Shown here: positions 19,121 through 28,869 of the stretch, piece by piece
Position numbering within the stretch: the first letter of the stretch is position 1
How the letters are laid out: each line of letters begins with the position of its first letter
DNA from: Entomomonas sp. E2T0
GTDB lineage: Bacteria; Pseudomonadota; Gammaproteobacteria; Pseudomonadales; Pseudomonadaceae
Length of the DNA: 64,000 nt
Assembly: GCF_025985425.1 (NCBI RefSeq)
Contig: NZ_CP094972.1
Coordinates: forward strand, 1,054,001-1,118,000
Reading direction: 5' to 3'
The notes under the pieces: generated by a model
Databases searched by the model: none
What the model was told of the DNA's origin: nothing
The model's input: the letters and a program-made list of their open reading frames with translations, nothing else
Program-made: the position numbers and the translations under genes

Positions 19121-19852
19121 ATGACAGCAAACCAATCACAAGAAGGCGAGAAAATTTTAATTATTGATGACGATGCAAGACTTCGTCGACTTCTTGAGCG
19201 TTTCCTAGCTGAGGAAGGCTTTCGTGTCAAAGCTGTTGAAGATACCGAGCAGATGGATAGATTATTAAGCCGTGAGTTATTCAATCTAATTGTGCTTGAT
19301 TTAATGATGCCAGGTGAAGATGGTATGAGTGCTTGTCAGCGACTCCGTAGTCAAGGTAATAAAACACCTATTATTATGTTGACAGCAAAAGGCGATGAAG
19401 CTAGTCGTATTCAGGGACTTGAAAGTGGTGCAGATGATTACTTACCAAAACCATTTAATCCTCGTGAGTTATTAGCTCGTATTAAAGCAGTATTGCGTCG
19501 TCAAACATCACAAATTCCAGGTGCACCAGATACTGAGGATGCAGAGGTTACTTTTGGTGATTATAAATTATCATTAGCAACTCGTGAGCTTTCACATGGT
19601 GATAAAGTACATATGTTAACTACTGGCGAATTTGCGGTATTAAAAGCACTAGTACAACACCCAAGAGAGCCATTAACGCGTGATAAATTAATGAGTCTTG
19701 CCCGTGGTAGAGAGTGGGATGCTTTAGAGCGTTCTATTGATGTGCAAATTTCTCGTTTACGCCGTATGATTGAAGTTGACCCTGCTAAGCCTCGTTATAT
19801 TCAAACTGTTTGGGGTGTTGGTTATGTATTTGTGCCTGATGGCGATAAATAA
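19121..19852 (+). CDS. ompR: Two-component response regulator OmpR
   Basis: 243 residues: an N-terminal receiver domain with the acidic pocket 'IIDDDAR', the phospho-acceptor Asp in 'VLDLMMPGEDG' near residue 60 and the conserved Lys in 'PKPFNPREL'; then a C-terminal winged-helix DNA-binding domain ('LARGREWDALERSIDVQISRLRR'). Paired with envZ 49 bases downstream. AAGGAGCTC before the ATG is a strong RBS. In Pseudomonas the orthologue is also known as AmgR and controls envelope-stress and aminoglycoside tolerance genes. Confidence 0.96.
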   Translation: MTANQSQEGEKILIIDDDARLRRLLERFLAEEGFRVKAVEDTEQMDRLLSRELFNLIVLDLMMPGEDGMSACQRLRSQGNKTPIIMLTAKGDEASRIQGLESGADDYLPKPFNPRELLARIKAVLRRQTSQIPGAPDTEDAEVTFGDYKLSLATRELSHGDKVHMLTTGEFAVLKALVQHPREPLTRDKLMSLARGREWDALERSIDVQISRLRRMIEVDPAKPRYIQTVWGVGYVFVPDGDK

Positions 19853-19859
19853 TTGATAG

Positions 19860-19886
19860 CTTTCCTCTCTCAATGAGAGGGGAAAG
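19860..19886 (+). promoter_or_regulatory. Intercistronic hairpin between ompR and envZ
   Basis: Bases 19860-19872 pair with 19874-19886 (ctttcctctctca / tgagaggggaaag, one G-U), a 13-base inverted repeat between the ompR stop and the envZ ATG at 19902. No T run follows. It could protect the ompR 3' end or attenuate read-through so that the sensor is made in lower amounts than the regulator. Confidence 0.55.
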
Positions 19887-19901
19887 TTAACTTATCTTTA
19901 T

Positions 19902-21233
19902 ATGGTAAATAATAAGAAAAAATACAGGGCAGCGTGGCTACCTAAAAGCTTCTTTGCTCGTATGTTATGGCTTATCTTAATCATCGTTCTGTTCTCTAAA
20001 GCATTAACACTAGGTTATTTAGTTTTAAATGAAGATGTATTAGTTGATAGGCAGTATAGTCATGGTGCAGCCATGCTAGCTAGGGCTTATTGGTCAGTAG
20101 ATGGGGATAGCCGTGATGATATTGCTATTGCCGCAGGTATTTTATGGAAACCTGATAATGAAGCTCCTCTTGGTGAATACCACTGGCCTTATTCAGATAT
20201 TTTCCAACGGCAAATTCAGAGTGAACTAGGGGCAGATGCTAGTACACGTTTAATCATAGGTAAATATATTTCTTCTTTATGGGTAAGCGCACCAAGTCTT
20301 GGCCCTGGTTGGTTAGAAATTCCTATGTATCCTCATCCTTTGCGTGGACAACAAATTTGGCGAGTGCTTGCTTGGTTTATTGGTATTGTTTCTTTATCAA
20401 TGTTTACAGCAGGTATTTTTGTACTTCAGCTTAACCAACCACTAAAGCGTTTGGTATTTGCTGCCAGACAATTAGGTAAAGGTAAAAGTGTTCGTTTACC
20501 TATTAATGATACATTAAGTGAAATGACGGATGTGTATCAAGCTTTTAATCAGATGGCAGAGGATGTAGAGAAAGCTAATAATGAGCGAGATCTTATGTTG
20601 GCGGGTGTTTCTCATGATTTAAGAACACCTTTAACACGATTACGTCTTTCAGTAGAGTTGATGCATGGTGATGAAGAATTTACTGAAGATATGGTTCGTG
20701 ATATTGAGGATATGAATGAAATCCTCGATCAGTTTATTGTTTTTATTCGTGATGGTAAGGATGAAGCGTTAGAAGATTTGGATTTAAATGAGTTAGTTGA
20801 AGAGGCTGTAGCACCATTTAATCAGAGTGAAGAAAAGGTTAGGTTCTTCTTAGAAGAAATTCCACCTATTCAGGCGCGTCGAGTTTCAATAAAGCGGTTA
20901 TTAATAAACTTAGTTAATAATGCATTAAATTACTCTCACGACAAAGTAGAAGTGACTACTTATTTAGCCAATAAACATAAATCCCCTTATGTGGTATTAA
21001 GTGTATTAGACCGTGGCCCAGGCATTCCAGAAGATGAAATAATGGCAGTATTTAATCCGTTTATGCGAGGAAATCAAGCACGTAGTGGCAAAGGCTCGGG
21101 GCTTGGCTTAGCGATTGTTAAACGAGTTGTTGAGCAACATGGTGGGCATATTGAATTGTTAAATCGTGTAGGTGGTGGTTTAGAGGCTAGAGTTAGCTTA
21201 CCTATTGGTTTAAAACTACCTAATCCTGAGTAA
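19902..21233 (+). CDS. envZ: Osmosensor histidine kinase EnvZ
   Basis: Inner-membrane sensor kinase for OmpR. 443 residues: first membrane helix near 18-38, a periplasmic segment, second helix near 150-175, HAMP, the dimerisation/phosphoacceptor box 'VSHDLRTPLTRLRL' with the catalytic His, then the ATPase domain with N box 'NLVNNALNYS', G1 'DRGPGIP' and G2 'GKGSGLGLAIV'. No good Shine-Dalgarno precedes the ATG at 19902, and a hairpin separates it from ompR. Confidence 0.95.
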   Translation: MVNNKKKYRAAWLPKSFFARMLWLILIIVLFSKALTLGYLVLNEDVLVDRQYSHGAAMLARAYWSVDGDSRDDIAIAAGILWKPDNEAPLGEYHWPYSDIFQRQIQSELGADASTRLIIGKYISSLWVSAPSLGPGWLEIPMYPHPLRGQQIWRVLAWFIGIVSLSMFTAGIFVLQLNQPLKRLVFAARQLGKGKSVRLPINDTLSEMTDVYQAFNQMAEDVEKANNERDLMLAGVSHDLRTPLTRLRLSVELMHGDEEFTEDMVRDIEDMNEILDQFIVFIRDGKDEALEDLDLNELVEEAVAPFNQSEEKVRFFLEEIPPIQARRVSIKRLLINLVNNALNYSHDKVEVTTYLANKHKSPYVVLSVLDRGPGIPEDEIMAVFNPFMRGNQARSGKGSGLGLAIVKRVVEQHGGHIELLNRVGGGLEARVSLPIGLKLPNPE

Positions 21234-21244
21234 TTAGGATTAGG
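21219..21244. terminator. Hairpin spanning the convergent ends of envZ and cysQ
   Basis: A 9-bp inverted repeat (cctaatcct / aggattagg) with an 8-nt loop covers the envZ stop (21231-21233) and the end of cysQ (21240). It has no long T run, but its place between tail-to-tail genes suggests a shared 3' end structure. Confidence 0.5.
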
Positions 21245-22058
21245 GGAGTTGTTGAATAATATTAAAAATAGAGCTTTTCCATTGAGGCATGTTACCCAGT
21301 GCAATAAAGTTAGGGTTTAAATAATCCTGTTTAGCTATATAGTTCAAAGGTTGCCCTGTTTCAGTTAATACACTGCCTCCTGCACCTTCTAATACACCTT
21401 GAGCTGCCGCTGTATCCCACTGACAGGTAGGTGCAAAGCGTGGGTAACAATCTGCTTTACCTTCTGCAACTAAACAAAATTTAAGTGAGCTGCCTGCATT
21501 TTTTAGAGAGATAGGAATTATATCCTGTAGCCTATCAAGTAATAATTGTTGTTTTTCTGAGCTATGGCGACGACTAGCGACTACAGATAATTGTTGATTA
21601 TCAGCATCATGACAGTGAATAGCTTGTTTATTACCTTGATCATCTATTCGCCATGCGCCAATATCTTTACCACCAAAATAACAGTAATTAGTAGCAGGAA
21701 TAAATACCACACCAAAAATAACGGTTCCTTGCTCTATTAAAGCAATATTAATAGTAAAGTCAGTACTGCCTTCAATAAATTCTTTTGTACCATCTAAGGG
21801 ATCAATAAGCCACCATTGTTGCCATGTTTGACGGATGGTGAAGTCAATTGTACAGTCTTCTTCTGAAAGAATAGGAATATTAGGTGTTAATGTGGCTAAC
21901 CCTGTCACTAATATTTGGTTAGCGGCTAAGTCTGCTGCTGTAACAGGAGAGTTATCTTGTTTTTTTTCTACTGCAACAGCGTTTCGCCAATAAGGTAAAG
22001 TTGCTTGACCTGCTTGTTGAGCTAATTCAATTACTGCAGATAGTAGTTCTGTTAGCAT
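21240..22058 (-). CDS. cysQ: 3'(2'),5'-bisphosphate nucleotidase CysQ
   Basis: Mg2+-dependent phosphatase of the inositol-monophosphatase fold that removes adenosine 3',5'-bisphosphate (PAP) made during sulfate assimilation. 272 residues with 'PVTAADLAAN', metal-binding 'LSEED', the 'IDPLDGTKEFIEG' signature (about residues 87-99) and C-terminal 'CQWDTAAAQGVLEGAGG'. Its start overlaps the nudE stop by 7 bases. The order nudE-cysQ next to a yrfG-like gene is the same as in Pseudomonas. Confidence 0.95.
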   Translation of the reverse strand: MLTELLSAVIELAQQAGQATLPYWRNAVAVEKKQDNSPVTAADLAANQILVTGLATLTPNIPILSEEDCTIDFTIRQTWQQWWLIDPLDGTKEFIEGSTDFTINIALIEQGTVIFGVVFIPATNYCYFGGKDIGAWRIDDQGNKQAIHCHDADNQQLSVVASRRHSSEKQQLLLDRLQDIIPISLKNAGSSLKFCLVAEGKADCYPRFAPTCQWDTAAAQGVLEGAGGSVLTETGQPLNYIAKQDYLNPNFIALGNMPQWKSSIFNIIQQLP

Positions 22059-22618
22059 GTAGTAAGCTCACCACGACTAATTAGCAAGTCTCTGACAATA
22101 TACAGGGCAGCAATAGCACGACCTTCGGTAAAGTTAGGGTTTTGGCTAAGTGTGAATAAATCATTTAGTTTAGCTGTGCTTACTATAATAGGTTCTGGCT
22201 CATCACCAACTAATTTTTCTGGATATAGGTCTTGCGCAAGCACGACTTGAATTCTTTGTGCCATATAACTTGGTGAAAGTGTGAGGGAGGTAACATATTC
22301 TAGTTTTTTTGCACCATATCCTGCTTCTTCTTTTAATTCGCGATTAGCAGCAGCTAATACGTCCTCATCTTTTTCAATAAGCCCTTTGGGAATAGTAAGT
22401 TGATAATCATTAACACCAGCACAGTATTCTTCAATCATAACGAAATGTTCTTTATCTAGCATAGCAACAACCATTACTGCACCTGCGCGCATTCCACTTG
22501 CTAGACGCTCATAAGTTCGCTCTTCACCATTGGAAAAGCGTAGTTGTAATTCTTCCACCTTAAACAGTCGAGATGATGCTACAATTCGTTGGCTTAATAT
22601 GGCAGGTTTTTTTTCCAT
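22052..22618 (-). CDS. nudE: ADP compounds hydrolase NudE
   Basis: Nudix hydrolase acting on ADP-ribose, NADH and Ap3A-type compounds. 188 residues with a complete Nudix box: 'GLIEKDEDVLAAANRELKEEAGYG' pattern G-x5-E-x7-R-E-L-x-E-E-x-G-Y near residues 106-129. It opens the nudE-cysQ pair and is divergent from the HAD nucleotidase at 22662, with only about 43 bases between their starts. Confidence 0.93.
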   Translation of the reverse strand: MEKKPAILSQRIVASSRLFKVEELQLRFSNGEERTYERLASGMRAGAVMVVAMLDKEHFVMIEEYCAGVNDYQLTIPKGLIEKDEDVLAAANRELKEEAGYGAKKLEYVTSLTLSPSYMAQRIQVVLAQDLYPEKLVGDEPEPIIVSTAKLNDLFTLSQNPNFTEGRAIAALYIVRDLLISRGELTTC

Positions 22619-22661
22619 AGTATTCTCTTTGTTAAAAACACCTTACTATCATAACGTGCTA

Positions 22662-23336
22662 ATGAGTATTTGTGAAAATTATATGTTATTACCTTGGTCT
22701 GACATTGAAACAGTTTTTTTAGATATGGATGGTACTTTGCTTGATTTGCATTTTGATAATCATTTTTGGCTAGAATATCTTCCTGAGCGTTATGGTCAAA
22801 CTTATGGCTTAACTATTGAGCAAGCAAAACAGACTCTCTTAAGTCAATATGCTACATTGCAAGGGAAATTGCAGTGGTATTGTATTGATTATTGGAGTGA
22901 TGCTTTAAATTTACCTGTTCTTAAATTTAAGGAAGAAATTGCTCATCTTATTAAATGGCGTAATCATGCAGAGTTTTTCTTAAAATTAATTAATGAAATG
23001 GGCAAGCAAGTTATTCTAATTACTAACGCCCATCCTAAATCGCTTAATCTAAAAATGCAAAAAGTTGATTTGGCTCCTTGGTTTAAACAAATTATCAGTT
23101 CCCATGACTATAATTTTCCAAAAGAAAATCAATACTTTTGGCAACATTTAGGAGAGCGGATAGAATTTAATCCACATACCAGTTTATTTATTGATGATAG
23201 TGTTAGCGTTTTGCGTAGTGCTAAACAATATGGAATAAAACATTTATTCGCTATTTATCAACCAGATAGTCAAAAACCACCCTTAATGCATGAACATGAA
23301 TTTGCTATTATCAAAGATTATATAGATTGTTTTTAA
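22662..23336 (+). CDS. yrfG: YrfG-like HAD hydrolase (GMP/IMP nucleotidase)
   Basis: Soluble HAD phosphatase; the E. coli homologue dephosphorylates purine nucleotides. About 224 residues from the ATG at 22662; an ATG at 22683 is equally possible, since the family N-terminus is short before 'W-D-x-V/I-x-T-V'. HAD motif I is 'FLDMDGTLLDL', motif II 'ILITNAH', motif III Lys in 'NFPKENQ' and motif IV 'LFIDDS'. The frame extends further upstream into nudE, but that part is antisense and has no family similarity. Neither start has a clear RBS. Confidence 0.87.
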   Translation: MSICENYMLLPWSDIETVFLDMDGTLLDLHFDNHFWLEYLPERYGQTYGLTIEQAKQTLLSQYATLQGKLQWYCIDYWSDALNLPVLKFKEEIAHLIKWRNHAEFFLKLINEMGKQVILITNAHPKSLNLKMQKVDLAPWFKQIISSHDYNFPKENQYFWQHLGERIEFNPHTSLFIDDSVSVLRSAKQYGIKHLFAIYQPDSQKPPLMHEHEFAIIKDYIDCF

Positions 23337-23621
23337 TTAAAGAAATATATTGTAATAAACTAAGTGATTAACATTCTTTATTAACTAAAAATCATTAAAA
23401 ATAAATTAAAATCAATGAGTTGATTGATTTTTGAGTGTCTCTGACAGCATTAAATTAACAATTTGTTAATTGTTTCTTCATAAAAAAGTGATGGACTTGT
23501 CTAAAATAATGAACAATTAGACTAATTAATAGTTCTAATATAGAACTGAAAAAATTATATTAAAGTTTCAGTTTTAGAAAATTTCTTAATTAACGAATAA
23601 AGTGTAATGGAGTATTAAAAT

Positions 23622-24011
23622 ATGACTCTCTTTTCAAAATCTAAGCTAGCATTAGGCGGTGTTATTTTAGCTGGTGGTGTATTAGCTGGTTGCGCTGGCA
23701 ATCCTCCAACAGCTCAGATGGATGTAGCAAGATTAGCAGTAAATAACGCAGTAGGTGCAGGGGCTACTCAATTTGCTCCAGCTGATATGCAAACCGCTCA
23801 AGAACATTTCCGTAAGGCACGTGTTGCGATGGAAGAAAAAGATTTTAAAGCGGCTAAAATATATGCTGAGAGAGCAGAGTGGGATGCGCGTGTAGCAGAG
23901 CGTAGAGCGCAAGTAGAAAAAATGAAGTATGTAGATCCAAAAGCTTTAACGCCTACAGATGCACCAGTTCAACCTGTAACAAACGCTATTCCTCCAGCGA
24001 ATGTTAACTAA
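23622..24011 (+). CDS. DUF4398 domain lipoprotein
   Basis: A 129-residue envelope protein with a lipobox L-A-G-C24. The mature part is a helical, Ala-rich domain ('ADMQTAQEHFRKARVAMEEKDFKAAKIYAERAEWDARVAERRAQ') of the DUF4398 family, probably a coiled-coil pair. It lies 73 bases upstream of an OmpA-type lipoprotein, a common pairing in Pseudomonas and relatives, so the two probably form one envelope module. Function unknown. A good RBS (aATGGAGt) precedes the start. Confidence 0.85.
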   Translation: MTLFSKSKLALGGVILAGGVLAGCAGNPPTAQMDVARLAVNNAVGAGATQFAPADMQTAQEHFRKARVAMEEKDFKAAKIYAERAEWDARVAERRAQVEKMKYVDPKALTPTDAPVQPVTNAIPPANVN

Positions 24012-24084
24012 GTTTAATTGCTTAGTTAGTTTACAGTTACATAAATGAACATTATTTAATATTTTTACAAAGGAAACTTTGGTT

Positions 24085-24804
24085 ATGCGCAAACATATAT
24101 TGATTCCATCTCTTTTAGCAGTAGGTTTAACGCTAGCTGCTTGTTCAAATAACCCTAATCCAGATTTAGAAAAAGCACGTGCTGATTTCATTGCATTACA
24201 AAACAATCCAAAAGCTAGTCAATGGGCTAACGCTGAAACTGGTGATGCCAGTGCTGCTTTAGATAGAGCGGATAAAGCGTTTCGTGATGGTGAGAACTCA
24301 GACAAAGTAAGTGAACTTGCTTATTTATTACAACGTCGTGTTGATCTAGCTAATGCTACTGTTGCATTACGCCAAGAAGAAGAAAACCAACGAGTTAAAG
24401 CAAAAGTATTAGATATCGCGAAGCAAACAGCACGTGGTGAAGTAGTAACTTTTGGTGATGTACTATTTTCTGTTGGTAAGGCAGATGTAACTCCATCAGC
24501 TTATGTTAATCTTGATAAATTAGCTGTTTATTTAAAACAAAATAAAGAGCGTAAAGTGTTAGTTGAAGGTTTCACTGATAGCACTGGTAGTGATGCATTA
24601 AATTTAAAATTATCACAAGCTCGTGCAGATGCAGTAGCACGTGAACTTTCAAATCGTGGTGTTGAATTTGCTCGTATTACCACTCGTGGTTATGGTAAAG
24701 CATTCCCTGTAGCAAGCAATAGCAATGCTTCAGATCGTGCTTTAAATCGTCGCGTAGAAGTAACTATTTCTAATGATGATAGACCAGTAGCACCTCGTCG
24801 CTAA
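24085..24804 (+). CDS. OmpA-family peptidoglycan-binding lipoprotein
   Basis: 239 residues from the ATG at 24085 (AGGAAA 8 bases upstream; a TTG two codons earlier is less likely). Lipobox L-A-A-C20, a helical DUF4398-like N-terminal region, then an OmpA C-terminal domain (about 120-235) with 'VEGFTDSTGSDALNLKLSQ', 'RADAVARELSNRGV' and 'NRRVEVTI', the set that binds diaminopimelate in peptidoglycan. It would anchor the outer membrane to the wall. A structured terminator follows. Confidence 0.9.
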   Translation: MRKHILIPSLLAVGLTLAACSNNPNPDLEKARADFIALQNNPKASQWANAETGDASAALDRADKAFRDGENSDKVSELAYLLQRRVDLANATVALRQEEENQRVKAKVLDIAKQTARGEVVTFGDVLFSVGKADVTPSAYVNLDKLAVYLKQNKERKVLVEGFTDSTGSDALNLKLSQARADAVARELSNRGVEFARITTRGYGKAFPVASNSNASDRALNRRVEVTISNDDRPVAPRR

Positions 24805-24824
24805 TTATTTAAAATTAGTTAACG

Positions 24825-24888
24825 TAACCCTGTTGACGTAATAGTTAGAGTAATACACACTCTAACTATTAAATAAGCGGGGTTTTTA
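24825..24888 (+). terminator. Terminator after the OmpA-like lipoprotein
   Basis: A perfect 12-bp hairpin (24840-24851 with 24859-24870, aatagttagagt / actctaactatt) is enclosed by a short outer pair aaccc / gggtt that ends in a T run (24881-24887). The T run leads straight into the next gene's start at 24894. Confidence 0.65.
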
Positions 24889-24893
24889 TTTTG

Positions 24894-25295
24894 ATGGAAG
24901 AAATTTTAGAAAGATTACGCGAGCTAGCAGAAGATGTTGCTACTCCCCTTGAATTGCCAGATGAAGAGCAATTGGTTACAGCACAAGAGGAGTTGTTATT
25001 ACCTATTCCCCGTGATTTTAGGTATTATTTGCTGACCGCAAGTGATGTTATATATGGTCATTTGGAGCCTGCCACTATAGCAGATCCTCATCTTCATACC
25101 TATTTGCCAGAAATGGCAGCTACGGCTTGGTCTTATGGTCTACCTAGGTATTTATTGCCCATCTGTGAAATTAATGCAGGTTATTATTGTATTGACCCTG
25201 ATGGTGTGGTATTGCTTTGGGAAAAGGGTGAACTATCTGAAAAACAATGGGATACTTTGTGGGAATGGATTGCCGAGGTCTGGTTAGAAGAATAG
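24894..25295 (+). CDS. SMI1/KNR4 (SUKH) family protein
   Basis: A 133-residue acidic soluble protein. Features of the SUKH fold are visible: a helical N-terminus, 'EEQLVTAQEELLLPIPRDFRYYLLTAS' (the E-x-x-L...P-x-x-Y/F-x-x-x-L pattern), and a C-terminal 'LWEWIAEVWL' helix. SUKH proteins include toxin immunity proteins, but this one sits beside folD as in Pseudomonas with no toxin gene near, so a housekeeping role is more likely. The start is ATG at 24894, one codon after an alternative TTG. Confidence 0.8.
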   Translation: MEEILERLRELAEDVATPLELPDEEQLVTAQEELLLPIPRDFRYYLLTASDVIYGHLEPATIADPHLHTYLPEMAATAWSYGLPRYLLPICEINAGYYCIDPDGVVLLWEKGELSEKQWDTLWEWIAEVWLEE

Positions 25296-25378
25296 CTTGT
25301 GTAAAAATATAAAAAGACTTTATTGTAATAATCACTCTATGAGAAAATAGACATTTTGGTGACTAAATAAATAATACT

Positions 25379-26233
25379 ATGACCGCACAATTAATTGATG
25401 GAAAAACCATTGCTGCTAATATTCGTGAAGATATTGCTAGAAAAGTAGCTGATCGCCGCCAACGTGGATTACGCATTCCAGGACTTGCTGTGATCTTGGT
25501 GGGTAATGATCCTGCTTCTGAAGTTTATGTTTCTCATAAACGTAAAGATTGTGAGCAGGTAGGATTTATCTCAGAGTCTTATGATTTACCAGTATCTACT
25601 ACCCAGCAGGAGCTATTAGCACTTATTGATAAGCTAAATGATGATTCTGCTATTGATGGAATTTTAGTGCAGTTACCTCTTCCTGCACATTTAGATGCGG
25701 CACCTTTATTGGAAAGAATTCGTCCTGATAAAGATGTTGATGGTTTTCATCCATTTAATATTGGTCGATTGGCTCAACGTAACCCGTTGTTACGCCCTTG
25801 TACACCTAAAGGAATTATAAAGCTATTAGAAAGCACTAAAGAGAATCTGTATGGTTTAAATGCAGTTATGGTAGGCGCTTCCAATATTGTTGGGCGTCCT
25901 ATGGCATTAGAGCTTTTATTGGCGGGCTGTACCACAACGATTACCCATCGTTTTACTAAAGATCTAGCAGTACATGTAGCCAATGCAGATTTGGTGGTGG
26001 TTGGTGTAGGTAAACCTGGGCTTGTTAAAGGTGAGTGGATTAAGCCTGGGGCCATTGTCATTGATGTAGGTATTAATCGTATGCCAGATGGTAAATTAGT
26101 GGGTGATGTGGAGTTTGAAGAAGCTGCTAAACGAGCTAGTTGGATTACACCTGTACCTGGTGGCGTAGGACCAATGACAAGAGCTTGTTTGCTAGAGAAT
26201 ACGTTATATGCTGCAGAAGAGCTTCATTCCTGA
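25379..26233 (+). CDS. folD: Bifunctional methylenetetrahydrofolate dehydrogenase / cyclohydrolase FolD
   Basis: Interconverts 5,10-methylene-THF, methenyl-THF and 10-formyl-THF with NADP+, feeding purine and fMet synthesis. 284 residues with '[24 protein letters not shown]' (catalytic Lys region near residue 55), '[10 protein letters not shown]', '[15 protein letters not shown]' and the nucleotide-binding '[10 protein letters not shown]', plus C-terminal '[11 protein letters not shown]'. It ends at a bidirectional terminator shared with hflX. Confidence 0.97.
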   Translation: MTAQLIDGKTIAANIREDIARKVADRRQRGLRIPGLAVILVGNDPASEVYVSHKRKDCEQVGFISESYDLPVSTTQQELLALIDKLNDDSAIDGILVQLPLPAHLDAAPLLERIRPDKDVDGFHPFNIGRLAQRNPLLRPCTPKGIIKLLESTKENLYGLNAVMVGASNIVGRPMALELLLAGCTTTITHRFTKDLAVHVANADLVVVGVGKPGLVKGEWIKPGAIVIDVGINRMPDGKLVGDVEFEEAAKRASWITPVPGGVGPMTRACLLENTLYAAEELHS

Positions 26234-26244
26234 TGTGATAGCGT

Positions 26245-26280
26245 ATAAAAAAAGCCACTTATAATAAGTGGCTTTTTTAT
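26245..26280. terminator. Bidirectional terminator between folD and hflX
   Basis: A long stem with arms 'aaaaaagccactta' and 'taagtggctttttt' and a 3-4 nt loop gives a T run on both strands. It lies between two converging genes. Confidence 0.92.
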
Positions 26281-26287
26281 TATAGAG

Positions 26288-27586
26288 TCAAACAGTATGT
26301 TCTTTTAAAAATAAGTCTCTATCAATGTGTTCTTTGGTTAGTAGACGATTTAAATCTATTTGAGCAATACGAACAGTGAGTAAAGAGTTACCATGTTCAT
26401 CTGTCTGCTCTTGCTGAACTGAGTTGGTTTCGAAAAAGCGTGCTCTTAATTTACTGAGTGATGGTGATAAACGTAAGGTCCCCGTATAAATATCATCACT
26501 TAGTAATTCATCAATGGCCTGTATAAGTAAATCAAGTCCCTGATTATTTTGAGCTGAAAGCCATACTCTTTGCGGTTTGCCATTATCATCTCGTTGAATT
26601 TGTGGTTCAACATCCTCCATTAAATCTATTTTATTATAGACCTCTAATAAAGGTATTTTATCTGCGCCTATTTCTTGCAATACTTTTAGTACTTGCTCAA
26701 TTTGTAACATGCGTTCAGGTTCATGAGCGTCAATAACATGTATGAGTAAATCAGCATTTGATGATTCTTCTAAAGTTGCTCGGAATGCTTCTACTAATTT
26801 ATGCGGTAAATGGCGAATAAATCCTACCGTATCCGCAAAAACAACACGTCCTTTATCTGGTAGCTCTAAGCGACGCAATGTGGGGTCAAGTGTTGCGAAT
26901 AATTGATCTGCTGCTAATACTAAAGAGTTGGTTAATGCATTAAATAATGTAGATTTACCCGCATTGGTATAACCTACTAATGATATCAAAGGAACTTCAG
27001 CACGTTGTCTACCGCGACGAGCTTGTTCTCGTTGGTTGCGAACTTTCTCTAGCTTCTGCTTTAGTTGTTTAACACGAATTCTTAATAAGCGTCTATCTGT
27101 TTCTAACTGGGTTTCACCAGGTCCACGTAAACCAATCCCCCCTTTTTGTCGCTCAAGATGGGTCCAGCCTCTAACTAAGCGAGTGCTCATGTGATCAAGC
27201 TGTGCTAGCTCAACCTGTAGTTTACCTTCATGGGTTCTTGCACGTTGTGCAAAAATATCAAGAATAAGGCCCGTACGATCTATAACACGACATTCTAACG
27301 CACGTTCTAAATTACGTTCCTGACTGGGGGTAAGGGTATGATTAACAATAACAAGTTCAACTTGTAAAGCTTTAACTTGAGCGTGCAGCTCTTCAACTTT
27401 ACCAGAACCTATTAAAAACTTAGCGGAGGGTTGGTAACGGTTAATCTCAATAAAAGCTACACACTCAGCACCCGCTGAATGTGCAAGCTCTTGAAACTCT
27501 TGAGGGTCTTCTCTTTCATCCATTTCTTGAGTATGCAAATGGATAAGAATAGCCTTTTCACCGCCTTCTGGACGTTCAAACAGCAA
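26288..27586 (-). CDS. hflX: GTPase HflX
   Basis: Ribosome-associated GTPase that splits stalled or heat-damaged 70S ribosomes. 432 residues: N-terminal HflX domain with 'TGLILDIFAQRARTHEGKLQVELAQL', a coiled linker, then the G domain with G1 'GYTNAGKST', G3 'DTVGFI' and G4 'NKID'. The start is TTG at 27586 with GGAAG 6 bases upstream; the beginning M-L-F-E-R matches the N-terminus of relatives. Directly downstream of hfq (12-base gap). Confidence 0.95.
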   Translation of the reverse strand: MLFERPEGGEKAILIHLHTQEMDEREDPQEFQELAHSAGAECVAFIEINRYQPSAKFLIGSGKVEELHAQVKALQVELVIVNHTLTPSQERNLERALECRVIDRTGLILDIFAQRARTHEGKLQVELAQLDHMSTRLVRGWTHLERQKGGIGLRGPGETQLETDRRLLRIRVKQLKQKLEKVRNQREQARRGRQRAEVPLISLVGYTNAGKSTLFNALTNSLVLAADQLFATLDPTLRRLELPDKGRVVFADTVGFIRHLPHKLVEAFRATLEESSNADLLIHVIDAHEPERMLQIEQVLKVLQEIGADKIPLLEVYNKIDLMEDVEPQIQRDDNGKPQRVWLSAQNNQGLDLLIQAIDELLSDDIYTGTLRLSPSLSKLRARFFETNSVQQEQTDEHGNSLLTVRIAQIDLNRLLTKEHIDRDLFLKEHTV

Positions 27587-27598
27587 TATAAACTTCCA

Positions 27599-27868
<270 letters not shown>

Positions 27869-27906
27869 TTAAAATAATATTTTTAAATTATAATTAACAA
27901 CTAACA

Positions 27907-28869
27907 CTAAGATAAGATAGATGTCGCATGTAGATAGTTCAATAGCCTTGGTAAATTTTCTGTAGCTAAACTATCTAACCAATTTACATTCTGCCAACCT
28001 CGCAACCAAGTAAACTGTCTTTTTGCAAGTTGACGTGTGGCTATAATGCCACGTTCTTGCATATTTTCAAAGTCCAATTTACCTGACAAATAGTCCCATA
28101 CTTGCCTATAACCTACAGCACGCATAGAGGGTAGGTCTGCATGCAAATCTGATCTATTTCTTAAATTAGCCACTTCATCAATAAACCCTTGCTTTAACAT
28201 CTCCTTAAAACGTAACTCAATACGTTGATGGAGAATATAACGCTGTTCGGGGGCTATCGCAAATTGCACTATAGTATAGGGTAGAGCATGGTTATACTGA
28301 TTTTTTGTTTCATTTTGTTGTTGATAATGTTCAGAAAGGGTTTTACCTGTTATCAAAAATACCTCTAATGCTCGGATGATACGTTGAGGATCATTAGGGT
28401 GAATTCGAGTTGCTGATAAGGGATCAATTTTTTGTAACTCTTCATGTAATACATTGCTTCCTTCCAATTTTATTCGATTTTCCAAACTTGTTCGAAGTTC
28501 AGGTTCAGCCGAAGGTAATGTGGCAAGTCCTTCTAATAATGCTTTGTAATAGAGCATAGTGCCACCTACTAATAAGGGAATTCGCCCTTGCTTAGTTGAT
28601 TGTTCCATTGCCTGTAAAGCATCTTTACTGAAATCAGCGGCTGAATAGGCTTCAGTAGGATCTAAGATATCAACAAGTTGGTGGGGATATTGGCTAAGTA
28701 TTTGTTTAGATGGCTTAGCAGTACCTATATCCATTCCTTTATACACAAGGGCAGAGTCTACACTGATGATGTCACAGGGTAATTTGTCAGCCAGTTGTAG
28801 TGCTAAATCCGTTTTACCTGATGCAGTAGGGCCCATTAAAAAAATAGCTGGGGGTAACTTATTCGTCAT
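27907..28869 (-). CDS. miaA: tRNA dimethylallyltransferase MiaA
   Basis: Adds an isopentenyl group to A37 of tRNAs that read UNN codons. 320 residues with P-loop '[12 protein letters not shown]' (about residues 12-23), '[19 protein letters not shown]', and the '[14 protein letters not shown]' C-terminal motif. Its ATG overlaps the mutL stop by one base (TAATG). Part of the amiB-mutL-miaA-hfq-hflX block. Confidence 0.97.
   Translation of the reverse strand: MTNKLPPAIFLMGPTASGKTDLALQLADKLPCDIISVDSALVYKGMDIGTAKPSKQILSQYPHQLVDILDPTEAYSAADFSKDALQAMEQSTKQGRIPLLVGGTMLYYKALLEGLATLPSAEPELRTSLENRIKLEGSNVLHEELQKIDPLSATRIHPNDPQRIIRALEVFLITGKTLSEHYQQQNETKNQYNHALPYTIVQFAIAPEQRYILHQRIELRFKEMLKQGFIDEVANLRNRSDLHADLPSMRAVGYRQVWDYLSGKLDFENMQERGIIATRQLAKRQFTWLRGWQNVNWLDSLATENLPRLLNYLHATSILS

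Noticed and set aside
24894-25295. SMI1/KNR4 protein as a toxin-immunity gene
   Set aside because: No polymorphic toxin or contact-dependent inhibition gene is nearby, and the same gene sits by folD in Pseudomonas.
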